Source: Paenibacillus sinensis (GTDB taxonomy: Bacteria; Bacillota; Bacilli; Paenibacillales; Paenibacillaceae). Taken from it: a stretch of DNA of 64,000 nucleotides. Both the position numbers and the translations under genes were made by a program. The stretch spans positions 143,188 through 207,187 of the forward strand of contig NZ_JAHCMB010000128.1 in NCBI RefSeq assembly GCF_019904155.1, given 5' to 3'. The notes under the pieces were generated by a model that was not told the DNA's origin, did not search any database, and worked only from the letters and a program-made list of their open reading frames with translations. Each line of letters starts with the position of its first letter. Position 1 is the stretch's first letter. This document shows positions 27,401-36,224 of the stretch, one piece after another.

Positions 27401-30400
27401 CCGGTGCTGGCGGTGCTGAAGGCCAGCAGTATCAACAATGACGGGCATTCCATCGGCGTAATGGCTCCGAATCCGGACGGGCAAAGGGAGCTGATCGAAT
27501 CACTGTACATCAGGCATAATCTCAGTCCGGCGGATGTGCAGTATGTGGAGGCTCACGGAACAGGTACCAAAATCGGCGATCCGAGCGAAGTTAGAGCACT
27601 GGACAGTGCCTTCAAGCGCTGGGGGCTGCTGCGGCAATCAGTTGCCATTGGATCGGTCAAATCCAATATTGGCCATCTATTGGGAGCTGCGGGCATTGCA
27701 GGCTTCATCAAAGTGGTGATGGCGCTGCAGAACAAGATCATGCCGCCGCAGATCAATGTCTCCGCTCCGAACCCGATGCTGAAATTTGAGAAGACGCCGT
27801 TCTATCTCCTTGCCGCAGCCCAGGAGTGGGCGGTGTCCGAAGGAAAGGCCAGAAGAGCGGCGATCAATTCCTTTGGCTTCGGTGGCACCAACAGCCACAT
27901 GGTGGTTGAAGAAGCGCCCGCACGGGCCTCGGCAAGTGAAACGGAGTGGCCGGTGCGTGCCAAGCATGTAATCGGGCTATCCGCGCAGACTGAGCCGGCA
28001 CTGCTGCAGAAGATGCTGGAGCTTGCGGCATTTCTGGAGCAGCACGGGGACTATCCGCTGGCAGATGTCTGCTACACCGAGAATTCTGCGCGAACCGCAT
28101 TGCCGCATCGCTTCTATACCGTGGCAGATTCGGTTCAGGATCTCATCAGAAAGCTGCAAACCGGAGTCCCGGCTGCTGCACCGGTTTCTCATTCACCCGC
28201 AATTGCTCTGATGTTCACCGGACAAGGCTCGCAATATGCGGGCATGGGTAGAGCGCTGTACGAAGGACTTCCCGCTTTCCGGAAAAATGTAGAGTCCTGC
28301 TCCGCAGCGTTTGAGCCTTATCTGAATCTGAAGCTGACGGACCTCATCTATGGCGGGGAGGCCGATGACGGACGGCTTGCCCAGACGCAGCTTACCCAAC
28401 CGGCTGTCTTTACACTGGATTATGCCTTTGGACGCTTGCTGCTGGATGCGGGCATCCAGCCTGCTTATATGCTGGGGCACAGCATCGGAGAATGGGCAGC
28501 CGCATGCCTTGCGGGCATCGTCAGTCTTGCCGATGCGGCGAGACTGGTCGCCGCAAGAGGCAGACTCATGAGCGGGCTTTCGGCTGCCGGAGCTATGGCT
28601 GCCATATTCACCTCAGGCAGCGAGTTGGAAGAACTGCTGCAAGCTTATGCCGGTTCCCTTTGGGTTGCCGGATACAACGTTACGCATCAGGTGGTCTCCG
28701 GCAGCAGCGAGGCGGTCGAGGAATTCCTCTCCGTACTCCAGACAAAGGGGGTCGGGGCCAAACGGCTGAATGTGTCCCAGGCCTTCCATACTCCGCTGAT
28801 GACCCCGATGCTGGAGGCGTTCAGGAAGGAACTGGAGGCCACTGTATTCCATGCGCCGCTGATTCCGGTGATCTCCAATGTCACTGCCGAAGTGATCGAA
28901 GGCCCGCCTGCGCCGGAATACTGGATGCGCCATATCCTGGAGGCCGTCCGCTTTGAACAGAGCCTTGCTTACGCGCTGGATCAGGAGGTCTCGGTTCTGA
29001 TTGAATGCGGACCCGACGCCATCCTCGCCGGGATGGCGGGAGGGCTGCGGCATCCGGGCAAACCTCAGGTGCTTCATGCCCTTAGCCGCAAAAAGGACCC
29101 GTGGGACACCTGGCTTGGCCTGCTCGGCCAACTGCATTGCCTTGGCGCCAGGCTGGACTGGGCGGCTGTGGAGCAGGGCGGTCTTTTCCGTAAAGTACCG
29201 CTGCCGGTCTATCCTTTTGAACATACAGTCTTCAAGCCCGATTTCGGAGATGTCTCCGGCTCAGACTCTGCTGTAAATGCAAGAAAGTGGCTCTATGAAT
29301 GGAAATGGAGACCTGAACCGCTTGCGGAAGTCGACAGCCTTGCAGCCGGCGCGGTGCTGGTGTGGAAGGGGGATACAGAGTTTGGCAGGGAACTGGAGAG
29401 CATGCTCGACACTGAGCGCAATCCTGTCTTTTATGTAAGCTTCGGCAACGAACCGCATTATGACGGGGATCAAAGCTTTACCATACGGATGGACTCGGAG
29501 GAAGATTATAGCGCCATGCTGCGGCAGTTGCCGGGTGCTGTCTCCACAATAATTCATTTGTCCAACTACGCGCGGGAGAAGCTTGGGAACCCAGAGCTTT
29601 TAACGGACATCCGGGCGGTGAACGATGGAATATGGAGCCTTTACTTCCTCGGCCAGGCGCTGGTGCGACAGGGACTGAGCGATGTGCAACTAGTCATTGT
29701 GACGAATAAGGCGTTCAGGCTGGAGGGGGATCTGGAAGCAGGTCATCCGGCTCAAGCGGCAGCGGCTGCAGTGGGTCAGGTCATTGATTTGGAGCACGAA
29801 GGGATTCATGTCTCGGTGCTGGATATGAACAAGGAGGACTATGTTTCAGGCCAGGAATTTGCCGCTGCCCTGCACGCTGCCCTGCTGCTGAGGGCAGATG
29901 GGGAATCCGTCGCCGCGATTCGCAGCGGTATCGCGTATTCGCGGAGCCTGGAACGGATGCCGGAGCAAGCTGCCGGGGAAGTGTTTGAGCCACGCAGCGG
30001 CGAGACCTACCTGATTACCGGCGGCACGGGGCTTGTCGGAAGCCGGATCGTCGAAGCGCTTGCCCGGCAGGCGCAGATCAATCTGGTGATTACCGGCCGC
30101 AAGCCTGTTCCAACTAACCCCGAGCTTCTTCTAGAGCTGGAGAAGCTGGGGGCGCAAGTGATGTATATGGCAGTGGATGTCACCAGCCGTGCGCAAATGG
30201 AGGAATTGCTGGCCCGTATTCATGATGTCTATGGACCGCTGCATGGTGTTATTCATGCGGCAGGCCAGATGGAATATGCTCCGCATAAACTGCTAACCCG
30301 CAGCCAGGACGAGATTGAACAGGTGCTGGCTCCCAAGTGGCAAGGCACGATTATTGCGGATCTCGTCACCCGGCAGGAGCCGCTGCGATTTTTTGCGGCC

Positions 30401-33400
30401 TTGTCCTCTATCTCGGCTTCCCGCAAAGCCTGGGCATCCGGACTTGGGGATTATGCCGCGGCGAACGCGTTCTTGAACGGCTACTGCAATTACCGGGGAG
30501 GGGACAATGCGCCTGGGCGTTCCTTGTCTATTAATTATTCCCTCTGGAAGGATACGGGGGCCGGAACGGATTTCGGCAAGCTGGTTGAGCTCACCCTTAA
30601 GGGACAAGGCTTGCAGCCGCTTGCCCATGAAGCAGCAGCGGCTGCTTTTCTGAGAGCCTTGTCCTCTGCCGGGTCTGATATTGTTCATGTGCTCGATCTG
30701 GTGGAGCCGAAGGCGCAAAAGGAATATTCCGCACTTCCTCCCAGACAGCAGGAGCCTGCGCGGGTGGCGGAACGACCGTTCGTCCATCGCTCCGCGAGAG
30801 AAATCAGAGATATTGTCTATCAGGCCATCAGCGAGGAATTGCGGATATCCATCCGCCATCTGGATACGGGCATGAATTTCATGGAGCTGGGTCTGGATTC
30901 GGTTGGAGCGACGCGGGTGGTTGCCGATATTGGCGGCAAGCTGGATACAGAGCTTTACCCGACTCTGATTTTTGAATATCAGACGCCGGAAGCCCTGGCC
31001 TCGCATATTGCGGAGCAGTTGACTCAGGAATCAGCGGCTTATGCCGCTACAACTCTGGAAACAGGAGGCGCAGCTGCCGAACCCGGCCCGGAAGAGCGGC
31101 AGGACATCGCCATTATCGGCATGGGTCTGCGCATACCGGGGGCGAACAGCCTGGAGGAATACTGGGAGCTGCTGTACAGCGGCAGAAGCGCCATCCGTGA
31201 AGTGGCTCCCGGCAGATGGTCGGATGACAAGCACGTGAACGCGGATACAGGCGTGCTTCACACCTCCTACATCGGCAAGGGCGGGTTCATCGACGCCCCG
31301 TATGATTTTGATCCGCTGTTCTTCGGCATGTCGCCCAAGGAAGCGGAGTCTACAGATCCACAGCAAAGAATTTTCCTGCAGATTTGCTGGGAGGCCTTGC
31401 AGCAGGCAGGATACGGCGGGAAATACCGCACCCGCAAAATAGGGGTGTTCGCAGGCTGTGAGCAGAACACTTACATGGAGCATTTCGCAAATTACCGTTC
31501 CTTTATGCTGATTAAGGAGCGACTGCTGGACAGTCCGGCCTTCAGCGGGATGCAGCCTGCTGAGCGGCAGGAGATTCTCGCCCGAATCTCCGGTGTGCTG
31601 GAGCCTGCACGGCTGGTTGCCGATGTTGTTGCAGGGAACGGCCTGAATGAAGTGGCCGCGCGGGTCAGCCATTGCCTTAACCTGAGCGGGCCGAGCCTGA
31701 TCGTGAATTCCGCCTGCTCTTCTTCCCTGGTGGCCATCCATATGGCCTGCGAGAGTCTGCGGACCGGACAGTCGGAGATGGCGCTTGCCGGAGGGGTGAA
31801 TCTGAACCTTAGCCCTACGCCGTTCGTGTCTCTGAGCCGGGTAACCGCCCTGTCTCCAACAGGCGAGTGCTATCCGTTTGACCAGCGGGCGAACGGAATG
31901 GTTCTGGGGGAAGGGGCAGGCGCGGTGCTCCTGAAGCCGCTACATGCCGCACTGCGGGATGGCGATCATATCCATGCGGTAATCAAGGGCTCGGCGGTCA
32001 ACAATGACGGGCGTTCCCAGGGGATCACTGCGCCCCGGCCACAGGGGCAGGCTGAGGTGATCCGCGAAGCGTTTGTGCGGACCGGCATTCATCCTGAGAC
32101 GATATCCTATATCGAGACACATGGCACAGCCACACCGCTGGGAGATCCGATTGAGATTGAAGGCATGACACAGGCGTTCAACAGCTTTACGGACAAGAAG
32201 CAGTTTTGCGGCATCGGCTCCGTAAAATCTTCTGTCGGACATATGTTATCTGCCGCAGGGGTGACCAGTCTGATCAAAGTGGTGCTGTCTCTGAAGCATC
32301 AGATACTTCCGCATACGGTAAATTACGAGCAGCCCAATCCTAATATTGATTTCGAGCGTTCACCTTTTTATGTCGTCGATAAGCATCCCCGGCAGTGGGA
32401 AGCCGCCGGAGAAGCCCCGCTGCGGGCCAGCGTGAATGCCTTCGGATTTGGCGGAACCAATGCCCACGTCATTCTGGAGCAGGCGCCGCCGGAGGCGGTT
32501 GTTCTCCCTGATTCGCTGCAGCCTGCCCCGCAGCTTCTGCTGCTTACGGGCAGAAGCGAACCTGGACTTAGACAGGTTGCCGGCCGGCTCCGGGCCTATC
32601 TTGCGGATAATCAAGAAGTTAGCGCTGCTGCCGTCTGCCGCGCGATGAACCGTTCGCAGAAGGAATTGCCGGTTAAGGCAGCGGCTGTCGTAACCTCCAG
32701 GGAGCACCTGGCTGGCATTCTCTCGGCTGTCGAAGACGGCGGGAGCTTGGCCGAGATCCTCAGAGGCCGGGCTAATCCGAACAGAACGACTCCGGTCCAA
32801 TGGGTGCTTGACGGCGGAAAAGCCTTGAACGGCCAGGAATTGGATGCTGTCAGCGCACGGTTCCCTGGCTTCGGCCTGGCTTACCGGGAGGTCATGGAGG
32901 CAGCGGGTGGAGCAAGTGGGCAGATCGAATGCCTGGCCAGCCAGTACGCGCTTGGCAGGCTGCTTCTCGATGCCGGCATCCGTCCTTCGGCTATACTGGC
33001 CGAAGGGGCCGGCATTCTCGCAGCCCTGATGCTTACGGGACGAATTACGCTGCGCCAGGCGGTTCTGTTCATTCAGGACGGACGGAAGCCGGCAAGAGAT
33101 TCTTCGCCTATTCCGGAAGGGATTGTGAAGTGTGCGGTGGTCATTCCTTCAGGGACCATTGATCAGCAGTCCATGGATGGTCTTTGGCCGCTGATCGCAG
33201 AGTCCATGGTGAACAGTCTGGTGCTTGCAGACTATGAACATTCATTGGAAACGGGCGATACGCTGCTGTACTGCGGCAGCCTTCGCCGCCGGGACAGTAT
33301 ATCCCTTGAGAGCATCCGGGAGAGCATCCGAGGAGTGCATACCGTCTGCATGCAGCTAGAGCATGACCCTGTGGAGAATTTACTGCGGGCAATGGCAGAG

Positions 33401-33598
33401 CTGTATGTGCTGGGCGTGCCGTTTGATCCGGCAGGACTGTCAGTTCCAAGCGGGCGGACCCTAACCCTGCCGACTTATCCATTTGAAAATGCGACCTATA
33501 AGGCGCCGTTCGAGGATGAAATTCTGCTGCCTCAAGCATCAGAGACTCCTTACGTTGATCCGAATTCCAGAAAAGGACTCATAAAAGTAGAAGTATAA
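24413..33598 (+). CDS. PKS: FAAL-ACP-KS-AT-KR-ACP-KS-inactive AT
   Basis: A 3061-residue modular polyketide synthase. Domains: fatty-acyl-AMP ligase about 25-600 (FSSGSTSVPKG at 192, GWMPYHHDMGLIG); ACP (Ser647, GGTSLKA); KS1 (Cys913, His1048, His1088); AT1 (Ser1357 in GHSIGE, with QAFH at His1459, pointing to malonyl); KR (GGTGLVG at 1870, Tyr2014); ACP (Ser2163, LGLDSVG); KS2 (Cys2435, His2570, His2610); then an AT-like region about 2700-3020 whose GHSxGE is replaced by AEGAGI, so the Ser is Gly2865, though the post-AT linker LPTYPFE remains. It ends without ACP or thioesterase. GTG 24413 follows GGAGG by 7 nt and overlaps the MFS stop. It loads and extends an acyl or aryl starter; KS2 probably works with the carriers of the NRPS. 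Confidence 0.92.
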   Translation: MSSSKRKKPETKLSILKGENITGRFTEMENLANVLVHVSGNKDRGITFLQNDNSEFFLSYLALLEGATCRLGGLQEQGFAPGQYALILLEDSREFVLTFWACILGGIIPVPASYPASSKVINTSLSKLQAIWEVLERPMIISDHSLAEARAEMETTLGISGLRILEAAKLDTAGRSGTLMLAGAHTPAMIQFSSGSTSVPKGTILTHDNLLTNIESIITSSGMLEDDRSLGWMPYHHDMGLIGFHLSTLACGINQFNMTPMKFVKRPTLWLDMIDKHRITFTGCPNFGLRLVSSRVKEEQLKSWDLSSIRLLYNGAEPISVKTMREFMDKFAHSGLKRSAMYPVYGMAEACLAVSFPRPGEEPLVHSVNRERLVGESRIEAIDENDRCASLIADEGHPVTGMEIRIVDDASGTVVPQGTLGEIQIRGRNVTSGYINNPEATMRSYQDGWLKTGDTGVVLNGRLSVIGRIKDIIFVNGQNFFAHDIEAVMEELDGVEPGKIAVCGWHDEQEGQERVGLFSTVRLQEQEVKPFYAKILRHVNEVFGIAVDYVSLIRSIPKTTSGKVQRFVLVEAFRKGEFQDKSYSAAYFAEETKVADSIPAQSLPAPSSVAAPGAFLDKIRAIWAEVLGRPPEAIPYNQSFMSMGGTSLKAIQILGALEDELRIELTHDLLIKCRTIEEMDSYVARRVNMGGNPLSAGDRQSAAVQGTGSGDADIAVIAMACRFPGASSPEEFWNNLLQGKDSIGEVPRDRWNIDDYYSPTPEFGKTYCRNGGFLDNPYGFDAALFGISEDEAAVMDPQQRIVMELVYELIERAGYSRQQMNGREVGLFVGAGGNSYFEYHLNTLNRMNLQSFDSFSTLTSVQQERIMEEWKRKLGVTGTHPNLLVDNIVNMIPARTSQEFNFKGPSMAVDTACSSSLVTLHLAAASIRRGECESAIAGGIHLMLTPTSYQYFSSAEALSPTGRSCVFAADADGFVPGEGAGLVMLKPLEQAQRDGDPVLAVLKASSINNDGHSIGVMAPNPDGQRELIESLYIRHNLSPADVQYVEAHGTGTKIGDPSEVRALDSAFKRWGLLRQSVAIGSVKSNIGHLLGAAGIAGFIKVVMALQNKIMPPQINVSAPNPMLKFEKTPFYLLAAAQEWAVSEGKARRAAINSFGFGGTNSHMVVEEAPARASASETEWPVRAKHVIGLSAQTEPALLQKMLELAAFLEQHGDYPLADVCYTENSARTALPHRFYTVADSVQDLIRKLQTGVPAAAPVSHSPAIALMFTGQGSQYAGMGRALYEGLPAFRKNVESCSAAFEPYLNLKLTDLIYGGEADDGRLAQTQLTQPAVFTLDYAFGRLLLDAGIQPAYMLGHSIGEWAAACLAGIVSLADAARLVAARGRLMSGLSAAGAMAAIFTSGSELEELLQAYAGSLWVAGYNVTHQVVSGSSEAVEEFLSVLQTKGVGAKRLNVSQAFHTPLMTPMLEAFRKELEATVFHAPLIPVISNVTAEVIEGPPAPEYWMRHILEAVRFEQSLAYALDQEVSVLIECGPDAILAGMAGGLRHPGKPQVLHALSRKKDPWDTWLGLLGQLHCLGARLDWAAVEQGGLFRKVPLPVYPFEHTVFKPDFGDVSGSDSAVNARKWLYEWKWRPEPLAEVDSLAAGAVLVWKGDTEFGRELESMLDTERNPVFYVSFGNEPHYDGDQSFTIRMDSEEDYSAMLRQLPGAVSTIIHLSNYAREKLGNPELLTDIRAVNDGIWSLYFLGQALVRQGLSDVQLVIVTNKAFRLEGDLEAGHPAQAAAAAVGQVIDLEHEGIHVSVLDMNKEDYVSGQEFAAALHAALLLRADGESVAAIRSGIAYSRSLERMPEQAAGEVFEPRSGETYLITGGTGLVGSRIVEALARQAQINLVITGRKPVPTNPELLLELEKLGAQVMYMAVDVTSRAQMEELLARIHDVYGPLHGVIHAAGQMEYAPHKLLTRSQDEIEQVLAPKWQGTIIADLVTRQEPLRFFAALSSISASRKAWASGLGDYAAANAFLNGYCNYRGGDNAPGRSLSINYSLWKDTGAGTDFGKLVELTLKGQGLQPLAHEAAAAAFLRALSSAGSDIVHVLDLVEPKAQKEYSALPPRQQEPARVAERPFVHRSAREIRDIVYQAISEELRISIRHLDTGMNFMELGLDSVGATRVVADIGGKLDTELYPTLIFEYQTPEALASHIAEQLTQESAAYAATTLETGGAAAEPGPEERQDIAIIGMGLRIPGANSLEEYWELLYSGRSAIREVAPGRWSDDKHVNADTGVLHTSYIGKGGFIDAPYDFDPLFFGMSPKEAESTDPQQRIFLQICWEALQQAGYGGKYRTRKIGVFAGCEQNTYMEHFANYRSFMLIKERLLDSPAFSGMQPAERQEILARISGVLEPARLVADVVAGNGLNEVAARVSHCLNLSGPSLIVNSACSSSLVAIHMACESLRTGQSEMALAGGVNLNLSPTPFVSLSRVTALSPTGECYPFDQRANGMVLGEGAGAVLLKPLHAALRDGDHIHAVIKGSAVNNDGRSQGITAPRPQGQAEVIREAFVRTGIHPETISYIETHGTATPLGDPIEIEGMTQAFNSFTDKKQFCGIGSVKSSVGHMLSAAGVTSLIKVVLSLKHQILPHTVNYEQPNPNIDFERSPFYVVDKHPRQWEAAGEAPLRASVNAFGFGGTNAHVILEQAPPEAVVLPDSLQPAPQLLLLTGRSEPGLRQVAGRLRAYLADNQEVSAAAVCRAMNRSQKELPVKAAAVVTSREHLAGILSAVEDGGSLAEILRGRANPNRTTPVQWVLDGGKALNGQELDAVSARFPGFGLAYREVMEAAGGASGQIECLASQYALGRLLLDAGIRPSAILAEGAGILAALMLTGRITLRQAVLFIQDGRKPARDSSPIPEGIVKCAVVIPSGTIDQQSMDGLWPLIAESMVNSLVLADYEHSLETGDTLLYCGSLRRRDSISLESIRESIRGVHTVCMQLEHDPVENLLRAMAELYVLGVPFDPAGLSVPSGRTLTLPTYPFENATYKAPFEDEILLPQASETPYVDPNSRKGLIKVEV

Positions 33599-33609
33599 AA
33601 GGAGGGGCC

Positions 33610-34800
33610 ATGAGTAAGGGCGCCAAAATATCTATGATTATACTATCATCGGTTATTATTGTGCTCATCCTGCTTGCTGGAGCGGTATTCACGGCGAGCG
33701 GCGTATTTAAGAAAGCCAAGTACCTGGACCCCTGGAAACGTGATTACACTGACCAATTCGAAGATCCGAGAGTGAAGTTGGCAGCCTATGGCTTGCTTGC
33801 TCCTAACGGACACAATATGCAGCCCTGGAAGATTCGTCTCGACAAGCAAAATCCACTTAAGTTCTCTTTGTACACGGACAATACACGCCTCGCGTTGGCA
33901 TCCGATCCGGTGGCGCGGCAAACCATGGTTTCCCAGGGCACCTTTCTGGAATATGTGAGGGTTGCCGGAGAACAGTTGGGCTATCAGGCGACGATCAGGC
34001 TTTTTCCGGAAGGGGAATATGATGAGCAGAAACTTGGCGAGAGTATGGACCAGAAGCCTGTAGCGGAAATAACGCTGTCAAAGGTACAGCCTGCGGCTAA
34101 TCCGTTGTTTGATTATATGTTCTTGCCGGATACGAACCGGATGGCCTATAAGCCCGACCCGTTGACTGCGGAGCAGCGTCAGCGTCTTGAGCAGACTAAT
34201 ACGGATGAGGCTCTGAAGTTAACCTTTATGGATGACTCGGCGGACATCAAGAAGCTGGGCGAATACGGTATAGAGGGTACAGACATCGAAACCGGACTTA
34301 AGCGCATGAATGATGAATCAGCAAATATTTTCCGTTCAAATGAGAGCCAGAAGAACAAATACCGATATGGCTTTTCGTTTGAGGGGCAAGGAACCACGGG
34401 CGTGAAAAAGCATCTGCTGCAAGGCCTCATTACGATCTTCCCCTCTTTTAATAATGAGGAAGCTTCGACGAAGCTCGCCGTTGATGCGACCCGGACGGCT
34501 GCCGAACATACTCCGGCGTATGCACTGATTCTCAGCAAGGACAACAGCCGCACAAGCCAGGTCAAAGCGGGCATGCTCTACAGCCGGCTCATTCTCGCCG
34601 GACATGGGCAGGGACTGGTCATGCAGCCGCTGAGCCAGGTGCTGGAGGAGTATCCTGAGATGAAGGCGCCGTATACCCGGATTCATCAGGAGTATGCTCC
34701 GGGCGGTGAAACGATCCAGCTACTGGTCCGCCTGGGCCAGCCGACACAGGATACGCCGCTCAGCATGAGAAGGGATGTTACCGACCTGATTGCAGACTGA
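33610..34800 (+). CDS. Membrane-anchored Acg/nitroreductase-like protein
   Basis: A 396-residue protein with one N-terminal hydrophobic helix (ISMIILSSVIIVLILLAGAVF) and no lipobox, so the bulk should face outside the cell. LLAPNGHNMQPWKI is the phosphate/FMN-binding block of the nitroreductase fold, and HGQGLVMQPLSQVLEE belongs to the second half. It resembles the Acg family, whose members may store or sequester FMN rather than reduce nitro groups. ATG 33610 has AAGGAGGGG upstream, 11 nt after the PKS stop. Being last in the operon, it may oxidise or reduce the product during or after export. The exact reaction is unknown. Confidence 0.8.
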   Translation: MSKGAKISMIILSSVIIVLILLAGAVFTASGVFKKAKYLDPWKRDYTDQFEDPRVKLAAYGLLAPNGHNMQPWKIRLDKQNPLKFSLYTDNTRLALASDPVARQTMVSQGTFLEYVRVAGEQLGYQATIRLFPEGEYDEQKLGESMDQKPVAEITLSKVQPAANPLFDYMFLPDTNRMAYKPDPLTAEQRQRLEQTNTDEALKLTFMDDSADIKKLGEYGIEGTDIETGLKRMNDESANIFRSNESQKNKYRYGFSFEGQGTTGVKKHLLQGLITIFPSFNNEEASTKLAVDATRTAAEHTPAYALILSKDNSRTSQVKAGMLYSRLILAGHGQGLVMQPLSQVLEEYPEMKAPYTRIHQEYAPGGETIQLLVRLGQPTQDTPLSMRRDVTDLIAD

Positions 34801-34925
34801 GCGAGGCACACTTGTCATGAATCAAGGAGCATCTGAGTGCCGCTTCCCCTGCAGGGGCGTAGACTGATATGGCATTGCCAACCGGATAAACCGGAATAAT
34901 CGAGCGTCCACCGAACCGCCGGAAG

Positions 34926-34967
34926 CACAATAGAAGCCAGAAAAGCTGGCTTTTATTGTGTTTTTTT
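34926..34967 (+). terminator. Strong terminator of the NRPS-PKS operon
   Basis: CACAATAGAAGCCAG (34926-34940) pairs over 15 bp with CTGGCTTTTATTGTG (34946-34960), one position being G-T, followed by seven T residues. The remaining 34801-35020 holds no gene. Confidence 0.92.
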
Positions 34968-35027
34968 GACACCAATTAAACAAGCATCTGATCAGCTGAA
35001 GCGATGTTAATCTTTCTAATACAAAAA

Positions 35028-35049
35028 AACCCTTGATTTCTCAAGGGTT
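35028..35049 (-). terminator. Terminator of the right tRNA-Pro gene
   Basis: AACCCTTGA/TCAAGGGTT with loop TTTC and an adjacent A-run, identical to the element beside the left tRNA-Pro over about 30 bp. Confidence 0.85.
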
Positions 35050-35063
35050 GTAGTAATTTTGTA

Positions 35064-35140
35064 TGGTCGAGACGACAGGATTTGAACCTGCGACCTCTTG
35101 CTCCCGAAGCAAGCGCTCTACCAAGCTGAGCCACGTCTCG
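35064..35140 (-). tRNA. tRNA-Pro(CGG), right copy
   Basis: Same 77-nt sequence as the left copy: acceptor CGAGACG/CGTCTCG, anticodon CGG, encoded CCA. The 12-15 nt between tRNA and terminator and the whole 5' flank differ from the left copy. Confidence 0.96.
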
Positions 35141-35182
35141 TTGAAAATCCGGCATACAATAAATTGAGCCGAACAGTTTACT

Positions 35183-35211
35183 ATTATACTCATTGTCACG
35201 GTAAAAGTAAA
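35183..35211 (-). promoter_or_regulatory. Promoter of the right tRNA-Pro
   Basis: Minus-strand TTTACT (35206-35211), 17-bp spacer, TATAAT (35183-35188). The layout equals that of the left copy although the sequence around it does not. The rest of 35212-35350 holds no gene. Confidence 0.7.
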
Positions 35212-35359
35212 TTGATTTTACAACAAGCCCGCTCCATATTCATTTGTAGTCACTGCGTACAGAGATGGTGTTAGGAGATCAACCGCTCACCTTGTATAAT
35301 AACCCATAGCAGCATAATTTGCGGTTGGACAGCCAGCCGACGGGGGAGGATCATTGCAA

Positions 35360-36142
35360 ATGGATTTGGGCTTGAAGGGGAAAAAGGCGGTAATCACCGG
35401 GGGAAGCAAAGGAATCGGACTGGCAACGGCACTGCTGCTGGCCGGAGAAGGAGCGGATGTGGCGATCATAGCCCGGACGCTTGAACCGCTTCAGGAAGCA
35501 GCCCGGCGCATTGCGGAAGCGACGGGCAAGGAGCCGCTGGTCGTGCAGGCCGATATCTCGACGGAGGAAGGCGCACGCGGGGCGGTAGAGAAGGCGGCGG
35601 GACATTTTGGCGGACTCGATATTCTGGTTAACAATGCGGGAACATCCGCAGCCAAGCCTTTTGAGGAAGTGGACGGAGCTTCCTGGGACGCCGATCTTGA
35701 TTTGAAGCTGCTGGCAGCGGTGCACTGCTCGCGGGCTGCTATTCCGCATATGCGGGAGGCGGGCGGGGGTGCGATTGTTAACGTAACGGCGGTGAAGGGC
35801 AAGGCCCCGTCCGAGTCGTCGCTGCCGACATCCGTCAGCCGGGCGGCAGGGCTGGCGCTGACCAAGGCGATGAGCCGGGACTTGGCGGGAGCGAACATTC
35901 GCGTCAATGCGGTGTGCATCGGGCTGATCCGCAGCAACCAGATCGAGCAGAAGTGGAAGCAGGCGGCTCCGCAATTAAGCTGGGAGGAATTCTCCGCCGA
36001 TCCCCGGCATAACATTCCGCTGGGACGTATCGGCGAAGCCCGGGAAGCGGCGAATGTGATCGGATTCCTGGTATCCGAGGCTGCCTCTTATGTGACGGGA
36101 ACCGCGATGAATATCGACGGGGGATCGTCGGCCGTGCTGTAG
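35360..36142 (+). CDS. SDR-fold protein lacking the usual Tyr-Lys pair
   Basis: A 260-residue classical-size Rossmann protein: TGGSKGIGLA (NAD(P) loop), NNAGTSAAKPF, and DGGSSAVL at the C-terminus. Where SDR enzymes have Y-x-x-x-K, the text reads LPTSVSRAAG, so the catalytic Tyr is Thr and the Lys is Arg; the preceding Ser block is VTAVKGK. It may be a divergent reductase or a non-catalytic relative; the substrate is unknown. ATG 35360 is chosen since GGGGGAGG lies 11 nt before it; TTG 35354 is too near. It sits alone between the tRNA and the alaS leader. Confidence 0.82.
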   Translation: MDLGLKGKKAVITGGSKGIGLATALLLAGEGADVAIIARTLEPLQEAARRIAEATGKEPLVVQADISTEEGARGAVEKAAGHFGGLDILVNNAGTSAAKPFEEVDGASWDADLDLKLLAAVHCSRAAIPHMREAGGGAIVNVTAVKGKAPSESSLPTSVSRAAGLALTKAMSRDLAGANIRVNAVCIGLIRSNQIEQKWKQAAPQLSWEEFSADPRHNIPLGRIGEAREAANVIGFLVSEAASYVTGTAMNIDGGSSAVL

Positions 36143-36189
36143 TCTTTACCGGCTGCCCTCAGCGGGACTCAGTCCGCTGGCAGCGCGGA

Positions 36190-36218
36190 TTGACAGAGTC
36201 TTCGGGCGTGGCTATAAT
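36190..36218 (+). promoter_or_regulatory. Consensus promoter of the alaS leader
   Basis: TTGACA (36190-36195), 17-bp spacer, TATAAT (36213-36218): a fully consensus sigma-A promoter. Transcription should start near 36225, at the beginning of the T-box leader. Confidence 0.9.
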
Positions 36219-36224
36219 TGGGAT

